This document shows positions 1 through 11,683 of a stretch of DNA of 64,000 nt, piece by piece; position 1 is the first letter of the stretch, and each line of letters starts with the position of its first letter. This DNA comes from Prostheceraeus crozeri (lineage: Eukaryota > Platyhelminthes > Polycladida > Euryleptidae): assembly GCA_907163375.1 (NCBI GenBank), contig CAJQUW010001805.1, positions 1-64,000 on the forward strand. Reading direction: 5' to 3'. The notes under the pieces are model-generated. The model ran no database searches and was not told where the DNA came from. It saw only the letters and a list, made by a program, of their open reading frames with translations. Both the position numbers and the translations under genes were made by a program.

Positions 1-205
1 CCGTAAATTGGTGATTTTAGAGGTACTTTCCTATTTTGTATCTATTTTAGCCCGTAAATTAGTGATTTTACATGTTTTTTATAAATTTCAAGGTAGTTTC
101 CTATTTTTTGTATTTTTTCATTTTTTGTATCTATTTACTGTTTTTTTTATAAATTTTCAGGAGGACCCGTATTTTTTTGTATTTTTTCATTTTTTGTATC
201 TACCT
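1..205. repeat. degenerate AT-rich tandem repeat
   Basis: The motif CCGTAAATTRGTGATTTTA occurs at 1-19 and again at 52-70. A longer T-rich unit built on TTTTATAAATTT, GTATTTTTTCATTTTTTGTA and TCTA is seen at about 72-136 and again at about 138-204. The spacing is 51 to 66 bases with small indels, so this looks like an old minisatellite. The open frame across it is a low-complexity artefact with no protein family behind it. Confidence 0.6.
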
Positions 206-783
206 AGGTGTGGGATTCGGTGCTGAGCGAAGCGATGCGCCGAATCCTATACCCTATACTATTGAAGTATCAAAACTTGAAGAAGAAATGACGAAGAAAA
301 GAAAGAAATAAGCTGGCGAATGTGATGACTGAGTCAACGAGAAGTTATAATTCAGTTAATAATAATAATGATAGTAATGTTTATTGAAGTGAATGAAAGT
401 CATGCATATACAATGTACATAAAGCATAACGATTAAAAGTAAACATAAAATTCAGAGAGTGTTAAAGTGTTTATTATACAGTATACTCAAGTTTCTGCTT
501 AGCCTTCAGTATCCTTGAAAAAAAGTGTTCTTCCATTGATATTCGTGAGGTTTTGTTACATTTTTTGAACGTTGCAGTTGGCTGTGGACTTGTTAAAATT
601 GCTCCGATCTTTATCAGAAACGCGTGCCTGCCTGACGTTTATAAGTTTTCATCCATGAAGTTAATGATTTTTTTGTTAAATTTTTTAGATTTTCCTGCAA
701 CTACTAGTCAAAAAGTGTTGCTTTTTTATATGATTTTTTAACATGTTGACGATTTGTTATAGAATAATATAATTTTTGTTCCC
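206..783. other. no gene seen; hairpin at 214-245
   Basis: No coding region is supported here. At 214-245 a short stem pairs GATTCGGTGC with GCGCCGAATC around a 13-base loop. The rest is AT-rich sequence with AATAAT runs. It could be the far left part of the hAT element whose transposase lies at 12-22 kb, but nothing proves that. Confidence 0.4.
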
Positions 784-787
784 TTAA

Positions 788-2969
788 CCCTTCTACTGCG
801 CACCCCGTGACAAATGTCACACCCTTTCCATTATTCGATGACCACGAGAAAAGTGAGTGTCGTATCAAACACCGCTTTCGTGACTTTTATTTTGTGTTCA
901 TCAGCAATATAATAACGCGTCAAACACTTACAGAGAGACTCTCAGCAGTCTAGGAGAAACGATTGGTTGTAACTGACGTACGCTTTCAAGTATTTCAGCC
1001 AATGAAAGCGCAAGATGACATCAACTCATAGCGTCGATGTTATTGTTTATATATTGCATTTATATTATTGTTTGTCAGTTCCATTATCATGGCATCGGCT
1101 AGAAGTTATTTGCATAGGGCTGCGCGTCCAAACATTGAAGATTTGATCGACCGTTTTGACGAGACTTTACATCCCGAAGTGACTGTAGACAGCTCGGACT
1201 CGGAAGAAAATCACGTCGAAGAGGAGGAAGTTATCTCAGATGAATCATTTGATGATTCAATCGACAACGACGATTTACGTGATGATGAAGAGAGTCACTC
1301 AAATAATAGTCATTTCGTCGACAGAGAAAATAGAATATGGCTTCGCGATCCTCCGGTTCAAGTTGGGCGTCGATCTGGAAGACATATTGTCAGGGAAGTC
1401 AGTGGACCAACCCGACATGCTTCAACAGACTGTATTGAAAATTGTTTGAACTCGTTTATTACTGATGAAATAGTTAATCTTATCTGTGATATGACGAATC
1501 GATATGCAAGTCATTGGATAAGAGAACATGGAAATTGGTACGGAGAAAGATATTACGATGCTGATGTAACTGAAATGAAAGCTTTCTTTGGTTGTTTACT
1601 CCTTGCGGGTGTTTTTCACTCCAAAGGTGAAAGTTATGAACAATTATGGTCTTCCAAATACGGCAGGTGTATATTTGGTGCTATAATGAATCTTTCAAGA
1701 TTTCAAATAATTCAGAAATTTATCAGATTCGATGAAAAGGAAACACGATCGGAACGCTCGTCAACTGATAAAATGGCTGCTTGTCGTCAGCTATGGGAGT
1801 TGTTTATTCGTCAGTGCCGTAAGAATTACACGTTGTCTGAATATATTACTATTGATGAGCAATTGATGCCATTTCGTGGTCGCTGCAGTTTTCGAGTGTA
1901 CATGAGCTCAAAGCCCGACAAGTATGGCATAAAAATTTGGTCTCTGTGTGATTCTAATACAGCCTATTTATGGAATGCCGAGGTGTATCTTGGAAAATCA
2001 TTAGTCGATGGACGCGAAGTTGGACAAGGCCAACTCTCTCAGAACCATTGATTGAATCCGGTAGAAACATTACAACAGATAATTTTTTTGCGTTCTAATA
2101 AGAGGTGTATTCCAAACGAGTTTTTGAAGAACAGAAGCAGAGCTCAGCATTCATCACTCTTTGGATTTCATGAACAAATGACTTTGTGCAGTTACGTTCC
2201 ACGAAAAGGAAACGCCGTCGTCCTGCTTTCTACTCTACACAGTAATGCCGAACTCAGCGATCGTGAGGATCAAAAACCAGTGATGATTCTGAACTACAAT
2301 GAAACAAAAGGCGCAGTAGATACTCTCGATCAATGCATCCATGGTTATTCGTGTGCTCGCCAGAGTCGGCGTTGGTCATTGCGTTTATTCTTTCATATTC
2401 TTGACCTTTCTGCCTGGAATGCTTATGTGGTGTGGATACAAGCAAACCCACAATGGAATACGGGAAAAAATTTCAAAAGGCGCTTGTTCCTGATTGACTT
2501 GGGAGAGAGTCTTGTTAGACCTCACATTCAACGACGTTGGATGACGCCTTCCCTGAACACTATAGTCCGAAATCGAATGATGCAGACGGGCATGGTGAAT
2601 TTGTCTGACCGTCAAGTTGTACCTGATGCTGGCGAAACTCGTGGAAGGTGTTTCAAGTGCCAAGTGCGTCGCTTATCACGCACTAAGTGCAGTGAATGTA
2701 GAAATTTTGTGTGTCCTGATCACCAGAAAGTTGTCTGCAGTGATTGCGAATAGTCACCTGCTTTTTTTTCGACCATTTTTTATTCAAAATAGAAAAATTA
2801 TTGGATGCATATTTGGTGTTTTCGATCCTAAACAATGCTGAAAATAATATTTAGGATAATATAACGATAGTACTATATTCACAATAGAATTAACTGAATA
2901 ATAGAGGTGAGTGACATTTGTCACTAGGTGCGCAAGGGACGTAAGAAAAATAGGTGCGCAGTAGAAGGG
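788..2969 (+). mobile_element. piggyBac DNA transposon 1
   Basis: The ends are perfect 16-bp inverted repeats, CCCTTCTACTGCGCAC at 788-803 and its complement at 2954-2969. They are flanked by TTAA at 784-787 and 2970-2973, the piggyBac target duplication. Inside each end lies a palindrome-like subterminal motif, GTGACAAATGTCAC at 807-820 and GTGACATTTGTCAC at 2911-2924, which are exact reverse complements of each other. The element is 2,182 bases and carries one transposase gene on the plus strand. Because the ends and duplications are perfect, it could in principle be moved by a transposase supplied by another copy. Its own gene is broken. Confidence 0.95.
1089..2753 (+). pseudogene. piggyBac transposase, frameshifted
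   Basis: This is a DDD transposase (DDE_Tnp_1_7 family) of piggyBac element 1. The start chosen is ATG 1089 (MASARSYL). An acidic Asp/Glu/Ser-rich leader of about 80 residues comes first, as in other piggyBac transposases. The core follows, with the first catalytic Asp in TIDEQLMPFRGR. The second Asp, in GRNITTDNFF, lies in a different frame between about 2030 and 2095. The third, in GAVDTLDQ, is back in the first frame. So there is one frameshift near 2030 and a second disruption near 2095, where the spacing also suggests a loss of roughly 25 codons. The C-terminus has the usual Cys-rich zinc-binding tail (CFKC, CSEC, CPDH, CSDC). The protein cannot be made whole, so this is a dead gene. Confidence 0.92.
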
Positions 2970-2973
2970 TTAA

Positions 2974-3501
2974 TTTGTTAGTTTTTAGTGTCATAATATG
3001 ATACATGTACATAGGTCATGTAAATTATGACCCATGTGTATTTCTGCTGGAATATGTGGTTAGATATGAGTCAAAACGGTCATGCATCATGTCGTATGGT
3101 CATGATATTTTCTAACATTTGTCATAAAATTTTCGAAAATTTGTCATAAAATCATAAGATTTTTGATCCGGAATCGCTGGGAGGCCTGCTCGATGATAAT
3201 GAGTGTTCTTGCACCGTCAATCAAATCTAAAGCTTTAATGCGTGGTGAAAGGTGTGGCGTGTGAGGAATTCGAACATAGATCGCTGGATCTACATGCAAG
3301 TGTGTTAGCCCCTGCACCACTCCACATTTATCAAGTCAATGGAAGGATACTAAATATATTACTATTTACCCGAGCAAAATACTCAGTTCGTTTATTACTC
3401 CCAATTTTTTAAGTAGAGAAGGATAACATGAAAAATTTGGAATGAAAACAAATTCCAAATTTAGATGAAGTAACTGCAAATTTACATGTATGAGTTTAAT
3501 G
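2974..3501. other. intergenic stretch between two piggyBacs
   Basis: No coding region is supported between the right TTAA of piggyBac 1 and the left TTAA of piggyBac 2. It holds one tRNA-like fragment on the minus strand. The remainder is unremarkable AT-rich sequence, perhaps part of the older hAT element. Confidence 0.5.
3262..3325 (-). repeat. tRNA-derived SINE-like fragment
   Basis: Read on the minus strand, the stretch opens GTGGAGTGGTGCAGGGGCTA, which resembles a tRNA D-arm and A box. It then runs through an anticodon-arm-sized segment and ends with GTTCGAATTCC, close to the RNA polymerase III B box GGTTCGAATCC. No intact cloverleaf can be folded by eye and no discriminator or CCA is visible. 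A tRNA-derived SINE head or tRNA pseudogene is therefore more likely than a working tRNA. Confidence 0.45.
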
Positions 3502-4216
3502 TTAACCCCTTGCGTGCCAGGACGCACTATTGCGTCTTTTTTGTTCATAGGAATTGGTTTATTTGATAGAAGCCTGGCGTTATGAATGACAAAGCAAGGC
3601 ATCGATTGGCGTCTGGAGAGTTCATGCGTACAATAAATTTGTTTCATGATTGTATGAAAACCACCTGTATGACTGTATGACTGGGTGAGTGTCAATAGTT
3701 GGCAGAATGCTTTTGTTTCAATTAGACACGATAACAAAGTGATAAACGCTTGTCTGAGCTAGAGAAGGTATTTCTCAAAATTGCCTTGCAATAACAAAGT
3801 GATAGATTGCATTGAACAATGAGCGCAGTCGCGACCAATCAGAAGCAACCTTCTGATCGTGTTTGACCTCCAGACGATGAGACTGCATGTAAAAACTGTT
3901 GTTAAACTAAATTTGCGCATTCTTGACTGCGTACGGTTTTGGATCATGTCCCTCAGTCGACCAAGAAGACAGCGCCAGCCCATTCGTCGCTTCGGTTATG
4001 ACGAATCCGAATCTGATGATGATGTGTCGGATGAAGATTTTGTGGCTCACGATTCAAATGACAGTTCTGACAGTACAAGTGAAAGTGACGTTGAATACTC
4101 AAGCGACGGAGATGAATCGGTAGACGGAGATAGTGATGATTGGAGATTCGTTCAAGTTGGGGAATATGTTCACACAAGTCATCCGTTTGAAGGGGTTGCA
4201 GGCTGGACTGTCACTC

Positions 4217-4307
4217 TGTTGGTGTTTTATTGAGATTAATAATGATCTACGTTAAAACTCGATGAATGTTGATGTGATACTGATTTATAAATTTATAATT
4301 CACCACA
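4217..4307 (-). repeat. BEL/Pao 1, 3' LTR (91 bp)
   Basis: It matches the copy at 10036-10126 with a single difference. On the minus strand it starts TGTGGTGAATTA and ends CACCAACA. A G-rich purine tract lies immediately upstream on that strand (4308-4322). Confidence 0.93.
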
Positions 4308-4322
4308 CTCCCCCACTTTTTT
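4308..4322 (-). promoter_or_regulatory. polypurine tract of BEL/Pao 1
   Basis: On the minus strand the bases before the 3' LTR read CAAAAAAGTGGGGGAG, an A/G run interrupted only by a T. It abuts the LTR edge, as expected for the plus-strand DNA primer. Confidence 0.7.
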
Positions 4323-4459
4323 GCGACGAAAAAGTATTGTCTTCAGTATGCACTGTTGAGTATACAATAAAGCGTGGCTTCATACTTGATTCATTACAAT
4401 TCATATGATTCATTACAATTATCGAGGCATAAAGGTTATTATGACATACCATAAAGGCT

Positions 4460-6000
4460 AATTTAATAAAACGTAATTAATATAATCCACTTCTAACGGA
4501 TATACAGAACGCACATGACGCCTCAAAAACTCAGACCTCTTCGATGTGGACCGACCTCTCGAAACTCGTATTAAAACAGATCTTATTAGGCCATCTCTAC
4601 TTCGGTTAAGTGACTCAATCTTGCCAAGATTCCATGATAATCTTGGATGCTTTTCACCATCTATCAAAACTACTTCCCCGACCTTTGGCTCACGAATCAT
4701 TCCTGACGAATGCTGCGACTTATGTTCCCGCAGACTTGTGAGATATTCACGCCGCCAGGTGTCCCAAAATGCATTTAAAATCGTTCTCATCGATCTCAGT
4801 TTTAATGGTAAGGACAATTGAATTGGATTGTCAAAAGGAATTCCAACCAACTCGTCCGTTATTCTTCTTAACACTAGAAAGTGTACCGGAGTTATAATCT
4901 CTTTGTTTTCATCGGACACGTACAAAAGAGGTCTGCTATTTACGACGCCCTCGACTTCATATAACACAGTATGTAACTCATCAAATTCTAAAGTTCGACG
5001 GAGCAAAGATTTTTTCAACGCGAATTTGATTGTTTTTACTAAGCGCTCGTAAAATCCACTCATCCAAGGTGCTCGCTCGCATATGAATGACCAACAGATA
5101 CCTTTAGAGTTCAAATACTCTTGAATTATTCTGCTTTCATGTCGGTGCTGCCCCCAGAATAGTGCTTGCCTTTTTAAATGTTTTAGCATTGTCGGATACT
5201 ATGTTTGGAACTCCTCTTCGTGAAACAAATCGTCTTAAACAGCGAAGGAACGATTTTACCGTCATGTCCGTTACCAGTTCTAAGTGCACGGCGCGTGTAC
5301 TTGCACACGCAAATAAACACACATAACACTTGAGGCGCTCCTCCTTTCGGTCTGAATAAAAAAGAGGACCGAAATAATCTAACCCCACGGTCTGAAAGGC
5401 GACCAAGTCCTTCACTCTAAAGTCAGGTAAATTCGGGAAGTCTCTTGGACCAGAAAATGGCTTTCCTTGAATTCTGCTACAGATTGTGCATTTTCGGAGA
5501 ACAGTTTTCACTTTTTGTCTGCCACGTATTATCCAAAACTTTTCTCTCAACTTAGCGAGAGTGTCTGACACTCCCCCGTGAAATACTGAAAAATGAGCTT
5601 CTTGGATAAGTAATTTCTCAAACGTTTGTACTCTCGGCACTAGCAACGGTGAATTCATGTCTGACGGCAGAGAGCTATTTGCGAGTCTGCCTTTAGTTCG
5701 CAATAACTGATTATCATCCAAGAACAAATGCAAATGACTAAGTTTCGTTTTAGCAGAATTATTTAAAATATGTGAATTTTCAGGAGCAAAGTCCAAATTC
5801 TGCAAAGTACGGAACCAATGATTTCGAGCTTCCTTTATCTCTACAGTTGAGAGAAGAAAACCTGTTCTTCGGTTCTCTTTAGACGCACGACAATTATATA
5901 TAAACCGAAATACATAGCCTGTAATGTCAACAAGTTTCTTTAGGGATGAAAACTTAGACAGAAGAATTGTAGTCTGCTGTGGAGGTTCATTACTTTCATT
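4460..6000 (-). pseudogene. BEL/Pao 1 integrase region
   Basis: An HHCC-type zinc-binding segment (HFSVFHGGV then CTIC) lies at about 5.45-5.6 kb. It is followed by the catalytic core opening VGLDYFGPLF at about 5.38 kb, the NIVSDNAKTF box and the WMSGFYERLVKTIK box. The C-terminal DUF5641-like end carries GEVVLIDGEKHPRLSWNLGK. This organisation is diagnostic of BEL/Pao integrases. Coordinates are approximate. Confidence 0.85.
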
Positions 6001-6099
6001 TGAAGATAAGGTAATTGAATGTGCATTTGGAAACCTATCTGATTCCTTATCTGACACCCTATCAACTTGAAAACTTGTAGTTGGCCAAGAAATCTTGAG

Positions 6100-7700
6100 T
6101 TGTGAAAAGCCATGTTGGCCAAGAATCTTTGGGAGTTTTTAGCCATTCTGGACCATTCCACCACAATGAGGAAGACAAAATATCACATGGGTAAACTCCA
6201 CGAGTTGGCAAATCGCTTGGATTTTCACGAGTAAACACTTTATACCAATTATTTGGTGGACAAAGCTCACGGATTTCAGTTACTCGTCTTTGAATAAAAA
6301 TGGGCCATACCCGAGTAGTATTATATATCCAATGTAGCACATTCTCACTATCGCACCAAAGATAGGACTGAAACTTTTTGAAAGCTGGATCAAGAGAACT
6401 AGTGATTTTTGCTAAGCAGACTGCACCTAACAGCTCCATTCTAGGGATAGAATAGTTTTCAAATGCGCCACATGTGATTTTGACATGATCAGATGAGTCT
6501 CATAAGTTTCATTTGAGTTAAAGATACGAATATAAATGGCAGCTGCATACGCTGCCTGTGATGCGTCACAAAACCCATGAAACTCTACATTATTGTTAAA
6601 TTTGTCTCTCAGGACAAGTCTCGGAATCTTGCAGTGAAATGAACTTAATTCATTTAACCATCTTTTCCATTTAACTATGGCATCTTTCGAAGTTTTTACA
6701 TCGTCCCATTGAAGCGACTTGCAAACACTTTGAAATACTATTTTTGGAATTATTGTTACTGGAGACACTAAACCGAGAGGATCGAATATCTTCGAAGCTA
6801 TTTTCAATATGGTTCGTTTAGTAATACGGAGATCAATACCTAGACAAGCGATTGAACGAAAATCGAATGCTATATAATCATCACGTATGTTCCAATTCAA
6901 ACCCAGTACTTTAGTGTGATTTTCATCAGAGTTCAACATGGGGTTTAGGCTAGTTTTTGAAAAGGTTGACTCTTCGTCATCTAGTTCTGTATCAATGACT
7001 TCACACTTGTCGATCTGACCTTGTACCTTCGAGGAATTAGTTTTCCATTGTTGTAATGGCAACCCACCCTTCAAAAATAGCTCTTTTACATATGAATACA
7101 TCTCAATAGCTTGATCTTCAGTATCGCATTCAGTAACAATATTATCAACATAGATGCAAGATTCTAGACATGTGACTTTATACGCATATTTTGTCAAATG
7201 AAATTGAATGACAGCCTCTAGGATAGCTGGGCTTGATATCAGACCAAATGGCAACGAAACATGTCGCAAAACAATTACATGTGGCGAGTCAGAGTGAATA
7301 TCATCAACCCACAAAAATCTGAGAACATCACGATCGTCTTCTTCTATCAAAACATTTAAAAAAGCTTTTCTTATATCCGAAAGTACATGAGTTCGGAATT
7401 TTTGAAGAAGAGTTACGATTTGAGGAAGCAAGGACTTTTCTTCAAAAAATCATTCAATGATGGCGATAAATGTTCTGGTTTTGCAGATGCGTCAAAGACG
7501 ATCCGTAATTTCGTAGACTCTGCATGTGGACGATGAACCGCTGAATGGGGAAGATAATGAATAGTTTCGGACGATGTTTCTGGTACTACTTCAACTATTC
7601 CTTTATCCAATTGTTCTTTAATTATTTTATCGTATTCCAACAACAATTCAGGTTTTCTTGACAACTTATTAATATTCGACTTAAGTCTCATAAATGTACC
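6100..7700 (-). pseudogene. BEL/Pao 1 reverse transcriptase and RNase H region
   Basis: The RT part carries the family signatures RIVFDASAK at about 7.5 kb, SLPFGLISSPAI at about 7.2 kb and the active-site neighbourhood at about 7.14 kb. The A17-type connection FDPLGLVSPV comes at about 6.78 kb. The RNase H opening GFCDASQAAYAAAIY at about 6.57 kb follows. Coordinates are approximate. Confidence 0.85.
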
Positions 7701-7999
7701 TGAGAAGTTGGATTTAAGAGTGATATCACTTTTTTTCATTTTCCATGGTAGCGATACCATATACTTTCCGCTGTTCGTGAAACGTATCGATGGAAGAAAG
7801 TTTTGATCTTCTTCCTCCTCGAGTACATGACTAGGAGTCTTGCCTAGCCATGAGTTAATTTCATTCTCTTCAGGCACAGACACGGCACAATGCAAAGTTG
7901 TAGACTTTGTCACTTCAAGATGAGGTTCAGAAAGTTCAATCTTACCAGAAACAACCCATCCTAAAAGTGTAGATACTGCCACAGGACCAGCTTTTCCTC

Positions 8000-8450
8000 T
8001 ACATACATTTCCTTGAACGATATTATAAAATTGATCAATTCCAATCAGAAGAAAAATGTCTACTATCTTATCTCTAGCATCGTAGGGATCTGCTAGATCT
8101 AGATTTTTCAAATGAGGATAATGCTCCACTGAAAAGGATGGCTGCGAATCACAAATGTATGGTACTACGCTTGCTGTAAGATCAATGAACTGTACCCCAT
8201 CTAATTTTCGGATTTTAATTTTAACTTTACCACTGTTATGCCGAAAAGATGATTTTGTCCCAAACGTGCTAACTTGAAGATCTTCAAATTCTGAGGGAAT
8301 TGTTCCCAAGTGATCACATAGGTCTTTTTTGATATATGTTCGATTACTAAAAGAATCTAAAGCAACACGAACGAGAATTTCAGAACTTCCGTCACTTGAA
8401 CGAATCCATGCTTTCGCAGTGGGCATCGCTACCATGCTATTACAACGAAT
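8000..8450 (-). pseudogene. BEL/Pao 1 aspartic protease region
   Basis: Downstream of the zinc knuckles on the minus strand lies the retropepsin-like segment typical of BEL/Pao. A VALDS motif at about 8350 is followed by the DLL-IGID-type motif and LLGWVVSG at about 7.95-8.05 kb. In the intact family it processes the polyprotein. Coordinates are approximate. Confidence 0.75.
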
Positions 8451-8499
8451 GAGCAGTGATTGGTTTACGCGAACATCTTCTACTGAACTCACAGTTGGT

Positions 8500-9785
8500 A
8501 AAGTGTTTAATACCACGTTATTTTTATTACTGGACGATTTATCCTTTCTCTGATGATAATTTTCTACAACGTCAAATGATGTTTTGTTAAAACAAATACT
8601 GGAATGGTGAGATTTGGAACAATGTCTACAATTTCTCGTCGATCTGCATTCTGATTTTGTATGCAATCGATTTAGACAGCGAAAACATCGTTTGTTTTCT
8701 TTTAACCAATTGATTCTCTTTTCTACTGTGTTGATTATGTCACAATTTTCAGATGGATGCGACTTAGAGCAAAATGTACAGAAAACGTCCCGTTTATTAC
8801 ATTTCGTCGTTAGCGCAGTAGTAGAATATTTTTTCACTTCAAAAGGTTCTCTCGAATTCTGTCTTTGATTATCAAATTTGGGTTTGATGCCAAAAGGAGT
8901 ATTATGAGAATCCATGACTTCTCGTATTTCAATTTCTTTTGCAAGACAAGACAGAAATGATGCAAGATCTTGTGAACCTCTTAGCTCTTTTAGGACACAC
9001 AGCTTAATATTATTCGGTAATTTTGCTATTAGATTTGGAACCAACATAATTTCATATTGATCAGGAGGAACCATTAAATTTTCAAGACTGCGAACAGCAG
9101 CGTGAACTTCATCATAAAACTCTCTCACATTATTGAAATGTGAACTTTTAGGAGACAGTTCCATTAACTTTTTCAAATATGCTTGTTTCATATTTGCTTC
9201 AGTGCCAAAACGTTGTTTTAACAAATATATTGCGGAATCATAATTGACCCCAGAAAGCTTGAAACCAGCGATACATTTCAACGCTTCTCCTGATAAACAT
9301 GCACGGAGATAAGAAAATTTATTCACATCACTGAGATCCTTATTGTTATGTATTGTTGAGTCAAACACGTCCCAAAAAGCTAGCCAATCTAGCTTGTTAC
9401 CGGCGAATGAAGGTAGTTCAATCTTGGGCAATTTAACGGAGGGCGTGTGAGAGCAACTCGCTTTAAGATCTGATTTTGACTTATTCATTATAAACTGTAG
9501 ATGGTTGATGGTTTTATTACTGGCATATTCATATTTTTCGACAGCATCTAAGTAACTATCCATCTCTTCGGATGGTATATTATCTAAAATTTGTTCATCA
9601 TATATCCCTAGTTCACTCTGTTTTATTTTAATCAGATCAATTAACGTTTGTGCCTCGATGTGATCTGAATCATTTGAACGTATAAAATTTTCTGCTTTTG
9701 AAATTATCTTTGAAAGTGCCGTTCGTTTATATCCACGCTTGGCCATTAATTTTTTGAATTCTGAGTCTTTGTCTTCATTAGCCAT
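8500..9785 (-). pseudogene. BEL/Pao 1 Gag-like region
   Basis: The region opens at the ATG whose first base on the minus strand is 9785 (MANEDKDSEF). It contains a central segment of the DUF1759 type, with the signature LPKIELPSFAGN and the pattern W..FWD.F.S.I, which is the capsid-like part of BEL/Pao Gag. Three CCHC-type zinc knuckles follow at about 8590-8790 (CTFCSKSHPSENC and two others). It is treated as part of a fossil element. Confidence 0.85.
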
Positions 9786-10017
9786 GATGAAACAATAAAA
9801 AGTTTGAACTTACAAATGGAGTCGTTGAATCAATCTTCTTTGAATGGAGTCTTAGAATGAATTGAGGAGTAATGGTTTTAACTTAACTGAGTGGAATTGT
9901 ATGCGAAATGCACGTAGATGATGTGAAAGAGTAGATGGAGGAACCACAGCCGAACAGGAACCACGAGATATTGAGTATCACATGAGAATTGAGTACCACA
10001 GCCGAAGGAATATTTAG

Positions 10018-10035
10018 ATTACACGTTGGGCGCCA
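10018..10035 (-). promoter_or_regulatory. primer-binding site of BEL/Pao 1
   Basis: Read on the minus strand directly after the 5' LTR, with no spacer, the sequence is TGGCGCCCAACGTGTAAT. The TGGCGCC opening is the classic form of a site complementary to a tRNA 3' end ending in CCA. I infer use of a host tRNA primer; which tRNA is not decidable here. Confidence 0.75.
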
Positions 10036-10126
10036 TGTTGGTGTTTTATTGAGATGAATAATGATCTACGTTAAAACTCGATGAATGTTGATGTGATACT
10101 GATTTATAAATTTATAATTCACCACA
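10036..10126 (-). repeat. BEL/Pao 1, 5' LTR (91 bp)
   Basis: It is the partner of 4217-4307. It is very short for this group, whose LTRs usually run to several hundred bases. Its limits are fixed by the CACTC duplication outside and the primer-binding site inside. Confidence 0.93.
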
Positions 10127-11683
10127 CACTCAACCTCAAGAATTAGAAGACTATATTTCGACGTTCTTACAGATTCTCTATTTCAAAAGCTCTGTGACTG
10201 GACGAATGCCCGTGCAACCCTAGATGAAGCAGAATGGAAAGATGTGGATATTCATTCGATGAAAAAATTCCTTGGTCTGACACTTGCTATGCCATTGACT
10301 AAGAAACTACGCATCGATGATTACTGGTCAACTGAACCGATCATGCATACTCCATATTATTCTAGTGTTATGCCACGGAATCAGTACAGAGCCACTCATC
10401 GTTACCTACGATTTTCTGATCCAAACAGGGTGGAACCTGGAAACACAAATAGTCGTCTAGTTGACTTTGTCACCGAGATTCTACATCTTTGCCATTTATT
10501 CCAGCCATCATCGGAGCTGTCATTGGATGAAACATTATTACTTCATAAAGGACGTTTGGGATTTCGAATGTTTATAAGAACTAAACGCGCTCGATTTGGT
10601 ATAAAGATTTTTATGCTATGTGACATTTATGGGTATATGCTTGCGTCAGAAGTTTATTATGGAGCTGGATCAAACTTTGATGACATTCCTTCCTTATCTA
10701 AAAGTGAAGCAATTGTTATCCATTTGTTACGCAGAGCTGATTTGTTGGAAAAGTGGCATACAGTAACACTCGATAACTGGTACACAAGTTTGCGACTGGC
10801 TGAGTATTTATTTTCAAAGAAAACATATATATGAGAGGCACGGTCAGGAAGAACCGCGGTATTCCTATGCAACTTCAAGAAAAGAAACTTCCGAATCGTG
10901 AATCGCCTATATGGCGAAAGTCAATGTCTTGGCAATAAAATTTGCCGATAGAAAGATGTTTACCTGCTCACGACTGCCGATGACCCTGGAGTTGTACAAA
11001 AAACAAGAAACATTCGTGGTGTTGATGAAGCTTATGAAAAGCCAACAGCTATGGAGACATGTAATTCAAAAATGGGAGGTGTTGACTTGACCGACCAGCT
11101 TTTATCTTCATTGACAATTACCAGAAGGTGTTCTACTTGGTTCAAGAAAATTGGCTTGCATTACTTGCAAAGATTACTACTGAACGCATTTGTAAGATAC
11201 AAGCAAGAACGAAATGTCCCGAAAACTACTTTTAGTAGCTTTACAAAGTCTGCTGTTGTGTACTTTACACGTAAGGAATCCAGGCCAACCAAACGTCGAA
11301 ACACCGGTTCTTTGAGCCCTCCCAATGTCCAAGATAAGATGCACAATTACATCTGCCTGAACTGATTCCTAGAGGATTGCACGGCAAACAGCGCAGATTG
11401 AAGTGCAGGGAATGTGCAAGACAAGGAAAACGTACAGATACGCAATATAGATGTGCTGGATGCCAATCCTTTCCTTCTTTGTGTGTTTCGTGTTTCAAAG
11501 ACTTCCATGGACAAGGTAATTCACCAAATTAACTTTTGACCTAAAGATTCGCAGTTTTTGATGACCAAATTAGTGCAATATTGTGAAAATAGATGGCAAT
11601 TTGTGTTTAAGAATTTTGATATTTTTTGCATTTTTGCTTGGCGACTGGGGTGTTTTTTCTATTTCACTTTGGCATGCAAGGGG

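Larger units (their letters stand above)
4217..10126 (-). mobile_element. BEL/Pao LTR retrotransposon 1 (fossil)
   Basis: This is an LTR retrotransposon of the BEL/Pao group, transcribed on the minus strand. Its ends are two 91-bp repeats starting TG and ending CA. A perfect 5-bp target duplication, CACTC, lies at 4212-4216 and 10127-10131. A primer-binding site directly abuts the 5' LTR and a purine tract abuts the 3' LTR. Internal parts in order are a Gag-like region with the DUF1759 type of core and three zinc knuckles, an aspartic protease, reverse transcriptase, RNase H and integrase. The order protease-RT-RNase H-integrase and the peptidase-A17 look are typical of BEL/Pao. The two LTRs differ at one position in 91, so the insertion is recent. 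The coding part is broken, with about four breaks. Confidence 0.95.
3946..11532 (+). pseudogene. piggyBac transposase, interrupted and frameshifted
   Basis: The gene starts at ATG 3946 (MSLSRPRRQ) with a basic stretch, then an acidic Asp/Glu/Ser leader, and runs to 4216 where the BEL/Pao element is inserted. It resumes at about 10132. The core carries the three Asp boxes SLDETLLLHKGR, TLDNWYTS and GGVDLTDQ. The last part, to TAA at 11530-11532, has a Cys-rich tail (CREC, CAGC, CVSC, CFKDFH). At least four frame changes are visible besides the insertion: near 10160, just after 10825, near 10900-11000 and near 11345. The DDD residues survive, but no continuous protein is possible. The family is DDE_Tnp_1_7. 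Confidence 0.9.
3506..11683 (+). mobile_element. piggyBac DNA transposon 2, split by a BEL/Pao insertion
   Basis: The left end CCCCTTGCGTGCCA (3506-3519) and right end TGGCATGCAAGGGG (11670-11683) are inverted repeats with one mismatch in 14. TTAA lies directly outside at 3502-3505 and 11684-11687. A subterminal palindrome, GACGCACTATTGCGTC, sits at 3521-3536. Without the nested BEL/Pao element and its duplicated target, the transposon is about 2.26 kb, close to piggyBac 1. The transposase gene is on the plus strand and is both interrupted and frameshifted. Confidence 0.93.

Noticed and set aside
8-226. 72-codon open frame at the left edge
   Set aside because: It is Phe/Leu-rich translation of the T-rich tandem repeat.
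214-245. Possible Helitron 3' hairpin
   Set aside because: The stem is present, but no CTRR terminus follows and no Rep/helicase sequence exists in the window.
3366-3737. 123-codon minus-strand open frame
   Set aside because: It crosses the left end of piggyBac 2 at 3506, has no family signature and cannot be one gene.
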